A DNA stretch of 64,000 nucleotides from Pectobacterium punjabense (GCF_012427845.1 NZ_CP038498.1:2790001-2854000); one strand, 5' to 3'; shown: positions 51,094 to 61,025, numbered from the stretch's first letter. Notes: generated by a model not told the origin, from the letters alone. A program made the numbers and translations.

Positions 51094-52398
51094 TTAATGC
51101 AATTTGAGGCGCGGGCGTATCACCCGGTTGATACCACCAACCAGCATCATCAAGCCCGTTTTGATATAGCCATGCAGGGCAACCTGGTGCATACGATAGA
51201 GGGAGATGTAAACAAAACGCGCAATCCGCCCTTCTACCATCACAGAGCCCCGCATCAGGTTCCCCATCAGACTCCCCACCGTACTGAATTTAGACAACGA
51301 AACCAGCGAACCGTGGTCTTTATAGACGTAAGGTTTCAGCGTTTGTCCGTTTAGCAGCGCGATGATGTTGCTGTGGCAGCGTGATGCCATCTGATGAGCC
51401 GCCTGCGCGCGCGGTGGTACAAAACCGCCACCTTCCTGCGGGCAGGATGCACAGTCGCCGATAGCGAAAATGTTAGGATCGCGCGTCGTCTGCAACGTCG
51501 GTTCAACGACAAGCTGATTGATCCGGTTGGTTTCCAGACCCGCGATATCTTTCATTGCATCCGGCGCTTTGATCCCTGCCGCCCAAACCATCAGATCGGC
51601 GTCGATAAATTCACCGTCTTTCGTATTCAGACCGCCGCTGTCCGCGCTGGTTACCATGGTTTTCGTCAGTACGCGGACGCCAATGTTGTTCAGTTCCTGA
51701 TGTGCTGCCGCTGAAATACGTGGCGGCAGCGCTGGCAAAATACGTTCACCCGCTTCCACCAGCGTCACATTCAGCGTTTGGTTATCCAGTCCGTCAAAAC
51801 CATAGCTGTGCAGCTGTTTCACCGCGTTATGCAATTCCGCAGACAGTTCGACACCCGTTGCACCGCCGCCCACAATCGCAATATTTACGCGCTCTTTTTC
51901 GTCCTGATTTGCTGTGAATTTCAGGAACAAATTCAGCATTTCGTTATGGAAGCGACGAGCCTGTTTTGGGTTATCCAGGAAGATACAGTGATCTTTCACG
52001 CCCGGTGTACCAAAGTCATTTGAGGCGCTGCCTAATGCCACCACCAGGATGTCATACGGGATGCGGCGCGCCGCAACCAGTACATCACCTTGCTCATCAC
52101 ACACTTCGGCCAGTTGAATCTGCTGCTGCTCACGATCGATATCCGTCAGCATGCCCAGTTGGAACTGGAAATGGTGGTTGCGAGCGTGCGCCAGATAGCT
52201 CAGCGCATCCATATCGTCGTCCAGCGAGCCTGTCGCCACTTCATGCAGCAAGGGTTTCCACAGGTGGCTATGGTTACGATCTACCAGCGTAATGTCCGCT
52301 TTTTTCTTGCGTCCTAACTTGTGGCCTAAACTTGTAGCAAGTTCAAGTCCGCCAGCTCCCCCGCCGACAATGACAATTTTTTTGGTTGGTGATGTCAA
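51094..52398 (-). CDS. ndh: NADH dehydrogenase II
   Basis: Non-proton-pumping NADH:ubiquinone oxidoreductase, peripheral on the inner membrane. 434 residues. FAD-binding motif [18 protein letters not shown] at the N terminus, NADH-binding [19 protein letters not shown] near 175, second FAD segment [16 protein letters not shown] near 310, and a C-terminal membrane-associating region with basic residues. A perfect FNR site lies upstream at 52534-52547, in line with FNR repression of ndh under anaerobiosis in E. coli. Confidence 0.97.
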   Translation of the reverse strand: MTSPTKKIVIVGGGAGGLELATSLGHKLGRKKKADITLVDRNHSHLWKPLLHEVATGSLDDDMDALSYLAHARNHHFQFQLGMLTDIDREQQQIQLAEVCDEQGDVLVAARRIPYDILVVALGSASNDFGTPGVKDHCIFLDNPKQARRFHNEMLNLFLKFTANQDEKERVNIAIVGGGATGVELSAELHNAVKQLHSYGFDGLDNQTLNVTLVEAGERILPALPPRISAAAHQELNNIGVRVLTKTMVTSADSGGLNTKDGEFIDADLMVWAAGIKAPDAMKDIAGLETNRINQLVVEPTLQTTRDPNIFAIGDCASCPQEGGGFVPPRAQAAHQMASRCHSNIIALLNGQTLKPYVYKDHGSLVSLSKFSTVGSLMGNLMRGSVMVEGRIARFVYISLYRMHQVALHGYIKTGLMMLVGGINRVIRPRLKLH

Positions 52399-52533
52399 AA
52401 TGACCCCCTAAAATGTGAACCAATCGTTAATAAAGAGTAAAAAATAATATCCTTATATAACATAGGGTTCGCGTAAGTTAAGCCTGATATCTGCTGCAAG
52501 AATAGCACGCTAGGTTATTTGGTCATACCAAAA

Positions 52534-52547
52534 TTGATATATATCAA
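52534..52547 (-). promoter_or_regulatory. FNR box upstream of ndh
   Basis: TTGATATATATCAA is a perfect FNR palindrome (TTGAT-N4-ATCAA), about 140 nt upstream of the ndh start codon. E. coli ndh is repressed by FNR bound at upstream sites. The flanking 52399-52533 stretch is AT-rich and presumably contains the promoter. Confidence 0.85.
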
Positions 52548-52688
52548 TTTATTTTGCTGTGCGGTTTTTTACCGAGAAAAATCCATTTTTATTTCAGTGA
52601 ATTAGCGGAAGTCTGCGTGAAGAAAAAATGCTGAATCGTGCGCATAGGCACGTCTGTAAGAATTAAGGAAAGTAAATAAACCGCACCA

Positions 52689-52727
52689 TTCCTTCTGATC
52701 CCCCATAAACAAGGGCATCAGAAGGAA
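52689..52727 (-). terminator. Long hairpin downstream of ycfP
   Basis: TTCCTTCTGAT pairs with ATCAGAAGGAA, with CCC/GGG extending the stem towards the loop. It lies 35-75 nt past the ycfP stop in the 365-bp ycfP-ndh gap. It lacks a clear T run on the minus strand, so it may be a processing or stabilising stem rather than a terminator. Confidence 0.5.
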
Positions 52728-52763
52728 AGCCCGTCGCGATTAACGAGCACCAGGAGCACAGGC

Positions 52764-53306
52764 TCAGCCCAGCGTTTTGAAGGCCTTTATCCGCTGTAAA
52801 TGGGGAGAGATACTTTTGAATTTATGCGTCTGGATATCGTCCCAGACGATCTCATAATATTCTTCCAGCGCTTGTGCACTGCGTTGGCTGTCGAGCATCT
52901 CATCCTGACGGGAAAGCATGACCATGCAGCGATCGCGGTTCTTTTCACGAAAATTAGCGACACACTTCGTGGCAATATCCAGATATTCTTCCGGCCGATC
53001 AATTTTCCCGCTCATGTTTTCCTGCGGGAAAAGGTTAGGATTGACGATAACTTGTCGTATATCACACAGAAATCCGACCCGTTCAGCCCAAAACCCCCCC
53101 AACCCCACACCACAGATCAGCGGACGTTCGTCATCAGAATGTTGAATCATCTTATCCACCTGCTTTAGCAAGTGTTGCATGTCATGACGCGGGTGCAGCG
53201 TGCTGTAGCTAATCAGCCGTACATCTTCATCGATAAACTGAAGCTGCAAGACTTTTTCATGGTTACCAGGACTGGTCGAATCAAAACCATGTAAATAGAT
53301 AATCAT
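52764..53306 (-). CDS. ycfP: YcfP (UPF0227), alpha/beta-hydrolase-like
   Basis: 180 residues matching E. coli YcfP almost throughout: starts [18 protein letters not shown] (oxyanion-type HG), [40 protein letters not shown] and the C-terminal [21 protein letters not shown]. At the nucleophile elbow it reads GVGLGGFWA, with glycine instead of the serine of a GxSxG hydrolase, so ordinary serine-esterase activity is unlikely; this feature is shared with the family. 28 nt downstream of nagZ. Confidence 0.95.
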   Translation of the reverse strand: MIIYLHGFDSTSPGNHEKVLQLQFIDEDVRLISYSTLHPRHDMQHLLKQVDKMIQHSDDERPLICGVGLGGFWAERVGFLCDIRQVIVNPNLFPQENMSGKIDRPEEYLDIATKCVANFREKNRDRCMVMLSRQDEMLDSQRSAQALEEYYEIVWDDIQTHKFKSISPHLQRIKAFKTLG

Positions 53307-53334
53307 CTTTTATCCTCACCACTGACTAGGTTGC

Positions 53335-54363
53335 CTATTTCTCACCATTTTTATGCGCCTGCCAGCGCTCGCTGAGTGAAGTGAGCGTCTGATTGGCCTG
53401 CTTCCAGCGCGGCGAATCCAGCAGTTCTCGACGAGAAAACGAACCCTGATGATATAAGCGCGTCAATTGCTCCGCTTTGACCGGAGACAGGTTATCTAAC
53501 ACGCTGATGGCTCCTTCCCGCTGGTTGCAAACCAGAATCATGTCACAGCCTGCCTGCAACGCTGCCTGTGCCCGCTCGGGATAACCCCCCATCACGGCGG
53601 CACCTTCCATCGAGAGATCGTCGGAGAAAATGATGCCATCAAAACCCAGCTCTTCACGCAGTACTGTTTTAAGCCAGTAGGGTGAGCCGCTGGCGGGACG
53701 CGGATCGGCCTCAGTGTAAATCACATGGGCAGGCATGATCGCATCCAGTTGCTGGCGCTGGATCAGTTCTTTAAAAATCCGCATATCGTGTGCGCGAATC
53801 TCCGCAAGCGGACGCGGGTCGCGCGGCGTTTCTTTATGTGAGTCGGCGCTGACCGCACCATGACCGGGGAAGTGCTTCCCCGTGACCTTCATACCCGCAC
53901 TGTGCATGCCGCGAATAAAACTCTGCGCCACCGCTAACGCCGTTTCTGGCTGTTCGTGAAACGAGCGTTCGCCAATCGCCGCACTCTGGTGACCAATATC
54001 CAGCACCGGTGCAAAACTGATGTCGATATCCATCGCAATCATTTCTGCCGCCATCAGCCAGCCGCCCTCTTCCGCCAACCGCTGAGCGTCCGACAGGCTA
54101 TTTAATGCAGCAAATGCCTGTGCAGCAGGCAAACGGGTAAATCCATCACGAAAACGCTGAACACGTCCTCCTTCCTGATCCACAGAAACGACAAGACGTT
54201 CGCGCGATGCGGCGCGGATTTGGCGTACAAGTTCACGTAACTGTGCCGCGTCATGAAAATTACGGGTGAACAGAATCACGCCACCAACCAGTGGATGTTC
54301 CAACACTTCACGATCTTCTGCATCCAGCTCATAGCTGGCGACATCTAACATTACCGGACCCAC
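53335..54363 (-). CDS. nagZ: Beta-N-acetylhexosaminidase NagZ (GH3)
   Basis: Cytosolic enzyme removing GlcNAc from anhydro-muropeptides during cell wall recycling; its products control ampC induction where present. 342 residues from the GTG at 54363 (GAGGT 5 nt upstream, product [19 protein letters not shown]), matching E. coli start and length; the ATG at 54390 precedes the RBS. GH3 motifs are [16 protein letters not shown] with the Asp-His dyad, and the nucleophile in [20 protein letters not shown]. GlcNAc released feeds nagK, also in this window. Confidence 0.97.
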   Translation of the reverse strand: MGPVMLDVASYELDAEDREVLEHPLVGGVILFTRNFHDAAQLRELVRQIRAASRERLVVSVDQEGGRVQRFRDGFTRLPAAQAFAALNSLSDAQRLAEEGGWLMAAEMIAMDIDISFAPVLDIGHQSAAIGERSFHEQPETALAVAQSFIRGMHSAGMKVTGKHFPGHGAVSADSHKETPRDPRPLAEIRAHDMRIFKELIQRQQLDAIMPAHVIYTEADPRPASGSPYWLKTVLREELGFDGIIFSDDLSMEGAAVMGGYPERAQAALQAGCDMILVCNQREGAISVLDNLSPVKAEQLTRLYHQGSFSRRELLDSPRWKQANQTLTSLSERWQAHKNGEK

Positions 54364-54434
54364 AAAAACCTCATTCTTTAGATAGTACAACTGAGTAAAA
54401 TGGTCACTACCACAACATCACGCCTTCAACCAGA

Positions 54435-55319
54435 CTATAGCCGATGGCCCAGCTGTAGCCGCTGATAGAGTGCGGGGATTTCTGCTAAAAATTCGGGGTT
54501 CTTTGTTTGCTGCCAGCGAATTTCAAACCACATCAATACCAGATAATCGACCCAGGGGAACCACTGCGTCATCTGTTGCTGAAGGCGGCTCACGGAAAAT
54601 CCTCGCCGATACTGCTGATAGCTTTGTAGAAAACGCGTTTGCGCCACGCTTTCCATCTGGCTCGCTCGCACAATGAACGCCAGCTCAAAAGCGATATCGC
54701 CGTCTGAGGCGTATTCCCAGTCAATGAGCATCGCGCCTTGCGGCGTAATCAGTAGATTCTCCGCATGCACATCCAGATGAAGGGGAGCCAGAGCCAACGG
54801 TGTGGGCAACGCAGTACACTGAAAATGATGGTGGGCACGCAACAACGCAGGTGAACGACGTCGTGGGTCTATCAACTGCCAATGTTGAGCAAATAACGTT
54901 TTGAGATCGACAGGATGACCGCTACACGGCAGACGATGAAGCTGGGACAATATACGCGCTACTTCGCCATTCGCCAGCATCATCAGGAACTCATCAGAGG
55001 TAGCAATACGCCCCGGCACCCACTCAACAATGAGCCAGCCATCGCGCCACAGCAGTGGCCGTGGCGCAAGCCCTATCGCTGACATCTGCCGTAGCAAAGC
55101 GAACTCTCGCTGGCGATTAACGCCCATTTTTCGCTCAGTTGGCGACTGTCGCCGCGCAAGCCACTCAATGCCTGGCCCACGGATACGCCAACTTTTACTG
55201 CTTAACCCACCAACCAGTTCAAAGCGAATATCATCCATCTCCACGGCTGGGAAATGTTTCTGGATCGCCGTAGTCAGGTGCTGCTGGATACCCGCCTGTT
55301 TAATGCTGAACGGCGCCAT
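54435..55319 (-). CDS. thiK: Thiamine kinase
   Basis: Phosphorylates thiamine to thiamine monophosphate in salvage. 294 residues of the APH/choline kinase fold, from the ATG at 55319 (MAPFSIKQAG), which overlaps the lpoB 3' end by 20 nt. GGLSSKSWRIRG, catalytic loop PLHLDVHAENLLITPQG and metal-binding LIDWEYASDGD are visible. About 20 residues longer than E. coli ThiK. Order nagZ-thiK-lpoB-ycfL-hinT as in E. coli. Confidence 0.93.
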   Translation of the reverse strand: MAPFSIKQAGIQQHLTTAIQKHFPAVEMDDIRFELVGGLSSKSWRIRGPGIEWLARRQSPTERKMGVNRQREFALLRQMSAIGLAPRPLLWRDGWLIVEWVPGRIATSDEFLMMLANGEVARILSQLHRLPCSGHPVDLKTLFAQHWQLIDPRRRSPALLRAHHHFQCTALPTPLALAPLHLDVHAENLLITPQGAMLIDWEYASDGDIAFELAFIVRASQMESVAQTRFLQSYQQYRRGFSVSRLQQQMTQWFPWVDYLVLMWFEIRWQQTKNPEFLAEIPALYQRLQLGHRL

Positions 55320-55881
55320 TGCCTGACCACACAATTTCACCGGTCTGCACCAGCATCAGTTGCATGTCGATCTGCGGCGATTTCACGTCGCCACTGACGT
55401 CGCTGTACAGCACATACTGTGCGCTGACATAACGTGCCAGACCAATAGCCTTACTGCGCGACCCCAGGCTGTCGTCAACCGACAAACCCAGCGTTTGTTT
55501 CGCAGCGGCTAGCTGCTCACGTGGCACCAGCGTAAAGGCCTTGCCGGAGGATAACGCGTTGTACAACGCCCCTGTCGCTTTCGCTATTGGCAGTGAGCCA
55601 TTGGTGTTGTTTTTCACGCTATCCACCAACAGTATGCTGCCTGGCGTGACGCCATCGGCTTTCAACATCTGTGCCACCAGCGGATTAATGCTGGCTTCCC
55701 AGTTCAATGTCTGGATTTTAGGCGGCTGCGGTACAGATTCCCCCGGCGGCGGCGTTGGCGTGGTCGGCACTTGAGGTTCAACCGGCTCAATAGTCGCAGG
55801 CGGTTCGGTGGGCTCCGGCGGACGGCTGGGGCACCCAGTCAGTACCAATGCCGCCAGTATCACCCCTAGATACTTTTTCAT
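55300..55881 (-). CDS. lpoB: Penicillin-binding protein activator LpoB
   Basis: Outer membrane lipoprotein that reaches through peptidoglycan to activate PBP1b. 193 residues: signal peptide with lipobox LVLTG-Cys17, a proline- and glutamate-rich flexible linker (about 18-60), then the globular domain (LNWEASINPLVAQMLKADGVTPGSILLVDSV in part, LSSGKAFTLVPREQL, LARYVSAQYVLYSDVSGD). The C terminus NGAVQH overlaps thiK. Follows ycfL. Confidence 0.96.
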   Translation of the reverse strand: MKKYLGVILAALVLTGCPSRPPEPTEPPATIEPVEPQVPTTPTPPPGESVPQPPKIQTLNWEASINPLVAQMLKADGVTPGSILLVDSVKNNTNGSLPIAKATGALYNALSSGKAFTLVPREQLAAAKQTLGLSVDDSLGSRSKAIGLARYVSAQYVLYSDVSGDVKSPQIDMQLMLVQTGEIVWSGNGAVQH

Positions 55882-55902
55882 ATTTTCTCTCTCAGCACAC
55901 CA

Positions 55903-56283
55903 TTACAAAAACAGATGAAGACGAACCTGACGCGCATTGGGACTGCTGCGCGTTGAAAAAACCGTCATTTCCGTCTGTGGCGGGATTTCAATAGACTGCA
56001 CCGCTTCAAAAGGCAGCACGTCCAGCCCGTTCTCATCATACCAATAGAAGCGGTAATGCACGGTCACCGCGTGTGAAGCATCATTGCTGACGGTGGAAGA
56101 AGCACGCAGCCGGCCATTTTCTGAATCCAGCGACGGATTCCCCGCCGTAATACCCGCTGACAGCACAGGCGCATCCAACACCAGCGTTTGCCGCTCATTG
56201 ATGGTCAGCACCTTTGGCGCACTACAGCCCGCCAGCATTCCCACCATCAAACACGCAGACAGAAAAAGCATCGGGTTACGCAT
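55903..56283 (-). CDS. ycfL: YcfL family lipoprotein (DUF1425)
   Basis: 126 residues; lipoprotein signal MRNPMLFLSACLMVGMLAG then Cys20, followed by a beta-rich domain (RASSTVSNDASHAVTVHYRFYWYDENGLDV, TEMTVFSTRSSPNARQVRLHL). Matches E. coli YcfL in place and pattern. Role unknown; the conserved neighbourhood with lpoB suggests a link to envelope synthesis. Confidence 0.93.
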   Translation of the reverse strand: MRNPMLFLSACLMVGMLAGCSAPKVLTINERQTLVLDAPVLSAGITAGNPSLDSENGRLRASSTVSNDASHAVTVHYRFYWYDENGLDVLPFEAVQSIEIPPQTEMTVFSTRSSPNARQVRLHLFL

Positions 56284-56323
56284 GGTTTACTCGCATGATG
56301 GTTTTCTCACCTGATTGTCTAAC

Positions 56324-56674
56324 CTAATCCGCCAGCAAAGGCCCTAATGCACGACCGCCAACCAAATGCATATGGATGTGATATACCTCTTGTCCGCCGT
56401 GCCGGTTGCAGTTAACGATCAGGCGATAGCCGTCTTCTGCAATGCCTTCCTGTTGCGCAATTTTACCCGCAACCGTGATCATCCGCCCAAGCGCCGCTTC
56501 ATGCTCTGGCGCCGTATCGTTAACGGTTGGGATTAATACATTCGGGATGATCAGAATATGCGTTGGCGTACGAGGCGCGATATCACGGAAGGCGGTGACC
56601 AGTTCATCCTGATACACAATATCGGCAGGAATTTCCCGGCGAATGATTTTACTAAAAATGGTTTCTTCAGCCAT
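56324..56674 (-). CDS. hinT: Purine nucleoside phosphoramidase HinT
   Basis: HIT-family hydrolase acting on nucleoside phosphoramidates and aminoacyl-adenylates. 116 residues: [39 protein letters not shown], and the histidine triad [15 protein letters not shown]. First gene of the hinT-ycfL-lpoB-thiK-nagZ-ycfP run. Confidence 0.97.
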   Translation of the reverse strand: MAEETIFSKIIRREIPADIVYQDELVTAFRDIAPRTPTHILIIPNVLIPTVNDTAPEHEAALGRMITVAGKIAQQEGIAEDGYRLIVNCNRHGGQEVYHIHMHLVGGRALGPLLAD

Positions 56675-56892
56675 GATTGATTTCCTTGTTAAAGCTGGCG
56701 TTGAACGACATCATGTAGGCAGTATGAGTGACATATTCCATTTCTTTCAACCTTCTTTATCTATTTCTGGCGCAGGTGGTCAAAATACGACACTCAGGAA
56801 AAACCCGCTTTATACCAGAAATAGCCACGCCATCACCGCTGCGGCAAGAATTTGCCACTAGTCGACGAATGTCCGCCGCCCGCTTTCCTTTT

Positions 56893-58347
56893 TCAGTTAA
56901 ACGGCCGCTGCGTTCTCACCAACATCAGCAACAGGATGCACACCAGCAAAGCCGCGCCTACGTTATAGAGCATTCCCACGACAAAGGCCGACACATATTG
57001 ACCCGCTTGTGCAACGGCACCATCGCCTGTAGCCAGCGCAGAGCCAAACAGGATGCCAACCACAGCCACACCCAACGCCGCCCCAACCTGCTGAACCGTT
57101 GAGATCACGCCCGATGCCATACCGGCCTGAGGCCCATCGACCAACCCTAGTACCAGATTCAACAACGGCGTCATAATGAAACCTTGGCCTGCGCCAACGA
57201 CAATCAATACAGGGATCAGTCGTGTAGCTACCAGATCCGCCCCCGCTAACTGCACCTGCGTAACCAACAGTCCAATGGCAACGGCATAAACTAATGCCCC
57301 CGCTATGATGGCAAGTGTACCCCAGCGGGCAATCAGGCGCGGCGCAGCCAGCGATGCCAAGACAAAACCCACGCTACAAGGCGCGAAAATACTACCCGCG
57401 AGAAAGGGATCAAGCCCCAGCCCCATTTGCACCAGCAAGGCAAAACACAGGAAAAAGGAGCTGGATGTGGAATACACCAGCAGCACCAGCAACACTCCCA
57501 GCAGGAAACGGCGCTGTGCGAGCAGACGCATATCAACCAGCGGAAGATGCCCCGCCATTCGCCGTCGTTCCTGTTGACGGTAAAAAATTCCCAGCAGGGC
57601 AACCGCGGCAACCAGCATCCATAGACACCATGTCGGCCACCCTTGTCCCGGACCTTCAATCAGCGGTACCAGTAACAATGTAAGCCCGATGCTAACCAGC
57701 GCCACCCCGGTCCAATCCAGTGAAGGGCGCTGTGGCGTGCGGGATTCGGGGATAAATCTTGCGGTTACGATAGCCAGCAAACCGATGGGAATATTGATAA
57801 GAAAGATGCTGCGCCAGCCTAGGCCGAACAGGTTAGCATGCACCAGCCATCCCCCCAGTACCTGGCCCGCGATAGCAGCCAATCCTAACGTCATCCCCAG
57901 TAGTCCAAAGGCACGGCGGCTATCGTGGCCGTTAAAGTTAACGCGAATAGAGGCATAAACCTGTGGAAACAGTAACGCGGCCGTAAGCCCTTGCAAAAGG
58001 CGTGCACCAATCAGAAACCCCGCGTCAGGTGCTAAGCCACACAGTGCAGAAGCGATCGTAAATCCGACCATCCCCACAACAAACAGGCGACGCCGCCCAA
58101 ACACATCTCCTAGTCGACCGCCCGTAATCAGCAGCACACCAAAAGCCAGTTCGTAACCCGCGACGATGAAACCGATCTGTGCAAAGCTTGCCCCCAAATC
58201 GGCCTGCATGCTGGGGATGGCAACATTGACCACGAACAGATCGAAGATCGTGACAAAGCCCGCCATGAGCAGCACAGACAGGCCAAGCCATGGCGGACTA
58301 TTGGCTGTCGTCGTCGCTAAAGCCGAAGCACGACAAGTTGAGTTCAT
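56893..58347 (-). CDS. MFS transporter, DHA2 (EmrB/QacA-like, 14 TM)
   Basis: 484 residues from the ATG at 58347 (AAGGATAG upstream); an ATG eight codons earlier falls in the operator-like repeats. The length and motif set fit 14-TM DHA2 pumps: FDLFVVNVAIPSMQADLGAS, motif A GGRLGDVFGRRRLFVVG, LLFPQVYASIRVNF, motif C-like GLAAIAGQVLGGWLVHANLFGLGWR, and the late GQGFIMTPLLNLVLG. Drug or metabolite efflux is inferred. Diverges from an XRE/MmyB-type regulator; inserted between hinT and ptsG where E. coli has fhuE. Confidence 0.9.
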   Translation of the reverse strand: MNSTCRASALATTTANSPPWLGLSVLLMAGFVTIFDLFVVNVAIPSMQADLGASFAQIGFIVAGYELAFGVLLITGGRLGDVFGRRRLFVVGMVGFTIASALCGLAPDAGFLIGARLLQGLTAALLFPQVYASIRVNFNGHDSRRAFGLLGMTLGLAAIAGQVLGGWLVHANLFGLGWRSIFLINIPIGLLAIVTARFIPESRTPQRPSLDWTGVALVSIGLTLLLVPLIEGPGQGWPTWCLWMLVAAVALLGIFYRQQERRRMAGHLPLVDMRLLAQRRFLLGVLLVLLVYSTSSSFFLCFALLVQMGLGLDPFLAGSIFAPCSVGFVLASLAAPRLIARWGTLAIIAGALVYAVAIGLLVTQVQLAGADLVATRLIPVLIVVGAGQGFIMTPLLNLVLGLVDGPQAGMASGVISTVQQVGAALGVAVVGILFGSALATGDGAVAQAGQYVSAFVVGMLYNVGAALLVCILLLMLVRTQRPFN

Positions 58348-58358
58348 TTTATCTATCC

Positions 58359-58382
58359 TTATGTATCGCAACTTTATGTATC
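58359..58382. promoter_or_regulatory. Direct repeat in the MFS/XRE divergent gap, candidate operator
   Basis: TTATGTATC occurs twice (58359-58367 and 58374-58382), start-to-start 15 bp, right upstream of the pump gene RBS. Placement suggests a binding site for the adjacent regulator; untested. Confidence 0.5.
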
Positions 58383-58470
58383 AAGAGTGAGCACGCCATC
58401 ATTCTCAAATCCTTTTTAAACAATTACAATTTAACCACTTATGCTATTACTAAAAGCAATGCGGTAAACA

Positions 58471-59268
58471 ATGAGAACATTGGAAAGAACTCGCCACGAT
58501 CTGGCTGCTTTTTTGCGTGCACGCCGCGAACGGGTGTCACCCGTTGATGTAGGCTTGCCTAGCGGTGGAAGACGGCGCACGCCTGGACTGCGGCGTGAGG
58601 AAGTCGCTGCGCTCGCCGGGGTCGGTCTGACCTGGTACACCTGGCTTGAACAGGGACGCGATATCGGTGTGTCCGCAGCCTTTCTGGATAATCTGGCACG
58701 GGTGCTCAGACTTGATGCAGCCGAACGCCGTCATCTATACCTGCTGGCACATGAGAGGCCAGCTGTCGAGCCAGGTAAGACATGGTGCGTGGTGCCACCA
58801 CTGGTACGGCGCCTGATGCACGATCTGGCTCCGCATTCAGCCTATATACTCAACCTGCGCTGGGACGTTTTGGCTTTTAATGAACCGGCAAACCAGCTTT
58901 TCGGCTTCAACGCTCATCCTTCCGAGAGACGTAACCTGCTCTGGCTCTTGTTTACCGACCCGTTGCTGCATGAGCGATTTGTCGGCTGGGAGGAACAAGC
59001 CCCGCAAATGCTGTCGAGTTTCCGCCGTGATTTTGCTCGCGCAACGCAGGAAGCCGATATTCATGAGTTAGTGGATGAACTGGAACAGGTATCGCCCGAT
59101 TTCAAAACGTGGTGGCGTCAGCATGACGTGCATGCTCCGTGCAATGGAGTGCGTCAACTGATGATCGCCGACAAAGCTGAAGCCTTCGAGCACACATCGC
59201 TGACCATTGATGAGGATCGGCATCTGCGCTTGGTGGTCTATGCACAGCAATCTCAGGGAGAGGAATGA
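58471..59268 (+). CDS. XRE-family regulator with MmyB-like ligand-binding domain
   Basis: 265 residues. The N-terminal helix-turn-helix comprises LAAFLRARRERVSP and RRTPGLRREEVAALAGVGLTWYTWLEQGRDIGVS in pieces (residues 11-75), typical of the MLTR/MmyB group. The C-terminal MmyB-like domain (about 105-260) has NLRWDVLAFNEPANQLF, RRNLLWLLFTDP and DHPEVAEW-like HELVDELEQVSPDFKTWW. In this family the C domain binds small hydrophobic ligands. Divergent from the DHA2 pump, its likely target. Confidence 0.93.
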   Translation: MRTLERTRHDLAAFLRARRERVSPVDVGLPSGGRRRTPGLRREEVAALAGVGLTWYTWLEQGRDIGVSAAFLDNLARVLRLDAAERRHLYLLAHERPAVEPGKTWCVVPPLVRRLMHDLAPHSAYILNLRWDVLAFNEPANQLFGFNAHPSERRNLLWLLFTDPLLHERFVGWEEQAPQMLSSFRRDFARATQEADIHELVDELEQVSPDFKTWWRQHDVHAPCNGVRQLMIADKAEAFEHTSLTIDEDRHLRLVVYAQQSQGEE

Positions 59269-59389
59269 TGTGGCGTGGTGGCAGTAGCACCAGTAAACAA
59301 TTTATGCGGCAGGATCACGCACGTTACAGAAGCAGATTATCACCTTGCTGTTCAGCGCACATTTTCTTGAAAGCGGCTCAATCCTGACC

Positions 59390-59414
59390 ATAAAAAAGGG
59401 GCTTTCGCCCCTTT
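59390..59414 (-). terminator. ptsG terminator
   Basis: AAAGGGGC, loop TTTC, GCCCCTTT; on the minus strand followed by TTTTTTATGG, about 20 nt after the ptsG stop. Confidence 0.88.
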
Positions 59415-59435
59415 CTGCAACTCCCCAACGACTCA

Positions 59436-60869
59436 TCAGTGGTTACGGATGTAGTCGTCCATATCGGTTTTCAGGTTATCGGATTTGGTACCGAAAATTG
59501 CCTGAACGCCGGAACCTGCTACAACCACACCTGCTGCGCCCAGTTTTTTCAGGCCAGCCTGATCAACTTTAGCCACATCGCCTACGCTAACGCGCAGACG
59601 GGTGATGCACGCATCCAGGTTAGTGATGTTTTCTTTACCACCAAATGCGCTAACCAGAGCGGCAGCCATTTCAGTGCTGTCCTGCGAAGTTTGCTCAGAT
59701 GAGCTGTCTTCACGGCCAGGCGTTTTCAGGTTCAGTTTGGCAATCAGCACGCGGAAGATGGTGTAGTAAATCAACGCATAGCACAGACCCACAATCGGGA
59801 ACAGCCACAGGTTGCTACCGTTGCCGCTCAGTACCACGAAGTCAATCAGACCGTGAGAGAAGCTGGTACCATCACGCATACCCAACAGGATACAGATTGG
59901 GAACGCCAGACCCGCCAGAATCGCATGAATCACATACAGGATCGGCGCAACAAACATGAAGGAGAACTCAATTGGCTCAGTGATACCCGTCAGGAATGAG
60001 GTCAGTGCCGCAGAGATCATGATACCGCCCACTTTCGCGCGGTTTTCTGGCTTAGCCGAATGCCAGATAGCAATAGCCGCGGCTGGCAGACCGTACATTT
60101 TAAACAGGAAGCCGCCAGACAATTTACCCGCAGTCGGGTCACCAGCAATGTAGCGCGGGATATCACCGTGGAAAACCTGACCAGCAGCATTGGTGAACTC
60201 GCCAACTTGCATCTGGAAAGGTACGTTCCAGATATGGTGCAGACCAAACGGCACCAGAGAACGTTCAACAACCCCGTAGATACCAAATGCCAGCATCGGG
60301 TTTTCATTCGCTGCCCAGTGAGAGAATACCTGAATAGCGCTACCAACCGGTGGCCATATGAAAGACAACACCGTACCGATAATGATTGCCGTCAGACCCG
60401 AAATAATCGGTACAAAACGTTTACCGGCAAAAAAGCCCAAATACTCAGGCAGTTGAATACGGTAGAAGCGATTAAACATATACGCGGCAATCGCACCGGC
60501 AATGATCCCGCCTAGAACACCGGTATCCGCCAGATGCTTCGCAGTAATCTCGGCAGCCGGTAGATTAAGAACCAGCGGCGCAATCGCAGCCATGGTTTTC
60601 ACCATGATGCCATAAGCCACCACCGCCGCCAGTGCGGAAACACCGTCGTTATTGGTGAAGCCCAGGGCAACACCAATAGCAAAAATCAGCGGCATGTTAG
60701 CAAATACCGAATCACCGGCCTGTGCCATGACGCTGGAGACAATTGCAGGCAACCAGCTAAAATTGGCCGAACCGACACCCAGCAGAATACCTGCGATAGG
60801 AAGTACGGATACGGGCAGCATTAGCGACTTACCTACTTTTTGCAGGTTTGCGAATGCATTCTTGAACAT
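59436..60869 (-). CDS. ptsG: Glucose-specific PTS enzyme IICB
   Basis: Imports and phosphorylates glucose with phosphate from IIA-Glc. 477 residues, the E. coli length. The IIC domain (1-about 320) has multiple hydrophobic segments ([66 protein letters not shown]), a linker rich in Ser and Gln near 385-395, and the IIB domain with phosphorylated Cys421 in [13 protein letters not shown]. Upstream signals (CRP, Mlc-like, SgrS target) are listed separately. Confidence 0.98.
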   Translation of the reverse strand: MFKNAFANLQKVGKSLMLPVSVLPIAGILLGVGSANFSWLPAIVSSVMAQAGDSVFANMPLIFAIGVALGFTNNDGVSALAAVVAYGIMVKTMAAIAPLVLNLPAAEITAKHLADTGVLGGIIAGAIAAYMFNRFYRIQLPEYLGFFAGKRFVPIISGLTAIIIGTVLSFIWPPVGSAIQVFSHWAANENPMLAFGIYGVVERSLVPFGLHHIWNVPFQMQVGEFTNAAGQVFHGDIPRYIAGDPTAGKLSGGFLFKMYGLPAAAIAIWHSAKPENRAKVGGIMISAALTSFLTGITEPIEFSFMFVAPILYVIHAILAGLAFPICILLGMRDGTSFSHGLIDFVVLSGNGSNLWLFPIVGLCYALIYYTIFRVLIAKLNLKTPGREDSSSEQTSQDSTEMAAALVSAFGGKENITNLDACITRLRVSVGDVAKVDQAGLKKLGAAGVVVAGSGVQAIFGTKSDNLKTDMDDYIRNH

Positions 60870-60889
60870 AATTGAGTGTGCTCCTGAGT
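60870..60889 (-). promoter_or_regulatory. ptsG ribosome binding site and SgrS pairing region
   Basis: The minus strand ACTCAGGAGCACACTCAATT sits directly before the ptsG ATG and differs by a single base from the E. coli ptsG segment that base-pairs with the sRNA SgrS. It includes the Shine-Dalgarno AGGAG. Conservation implies glucose-phosphate stress control by SgrS; the sRNA gene itself is not in the window. Confidence 0.75.
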
Positions 60890-60972
60890 AATAGTGCTTT
60901 TACTTCTGATACTTCATATAAGCAAAGACGGGGAGGATGCCTTTGCGAGTTGGGGTGTCTTAGCCCCCTTTA

Positions 60973-61025
60973 ATTTTTACGCAGAGTAAAATAAATAGCA
61001 TTCACAATGTTTGATTGCTATCACG
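60973..61025 (-). promoter_or_regulatory. ptsG control region: CRP site and Mlc-like operator
   Basis: TTTGA-N6-TCACG (61010-61025) matches the CRP consensus at 8 of 10 arm positions. About 40 bp downstream the inverted repeat TTTTAC-N5-GTAAAA (60975-60991 on the plus strand) resembles Mlc/NagC operators. The spacing puts CRP near -40 and the repeat near +1, the layout known for E. coli ptsG P1. The rest of the 312-bp gap is AT-rich and holds the ycfH terminator. Confidence 0.65.
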
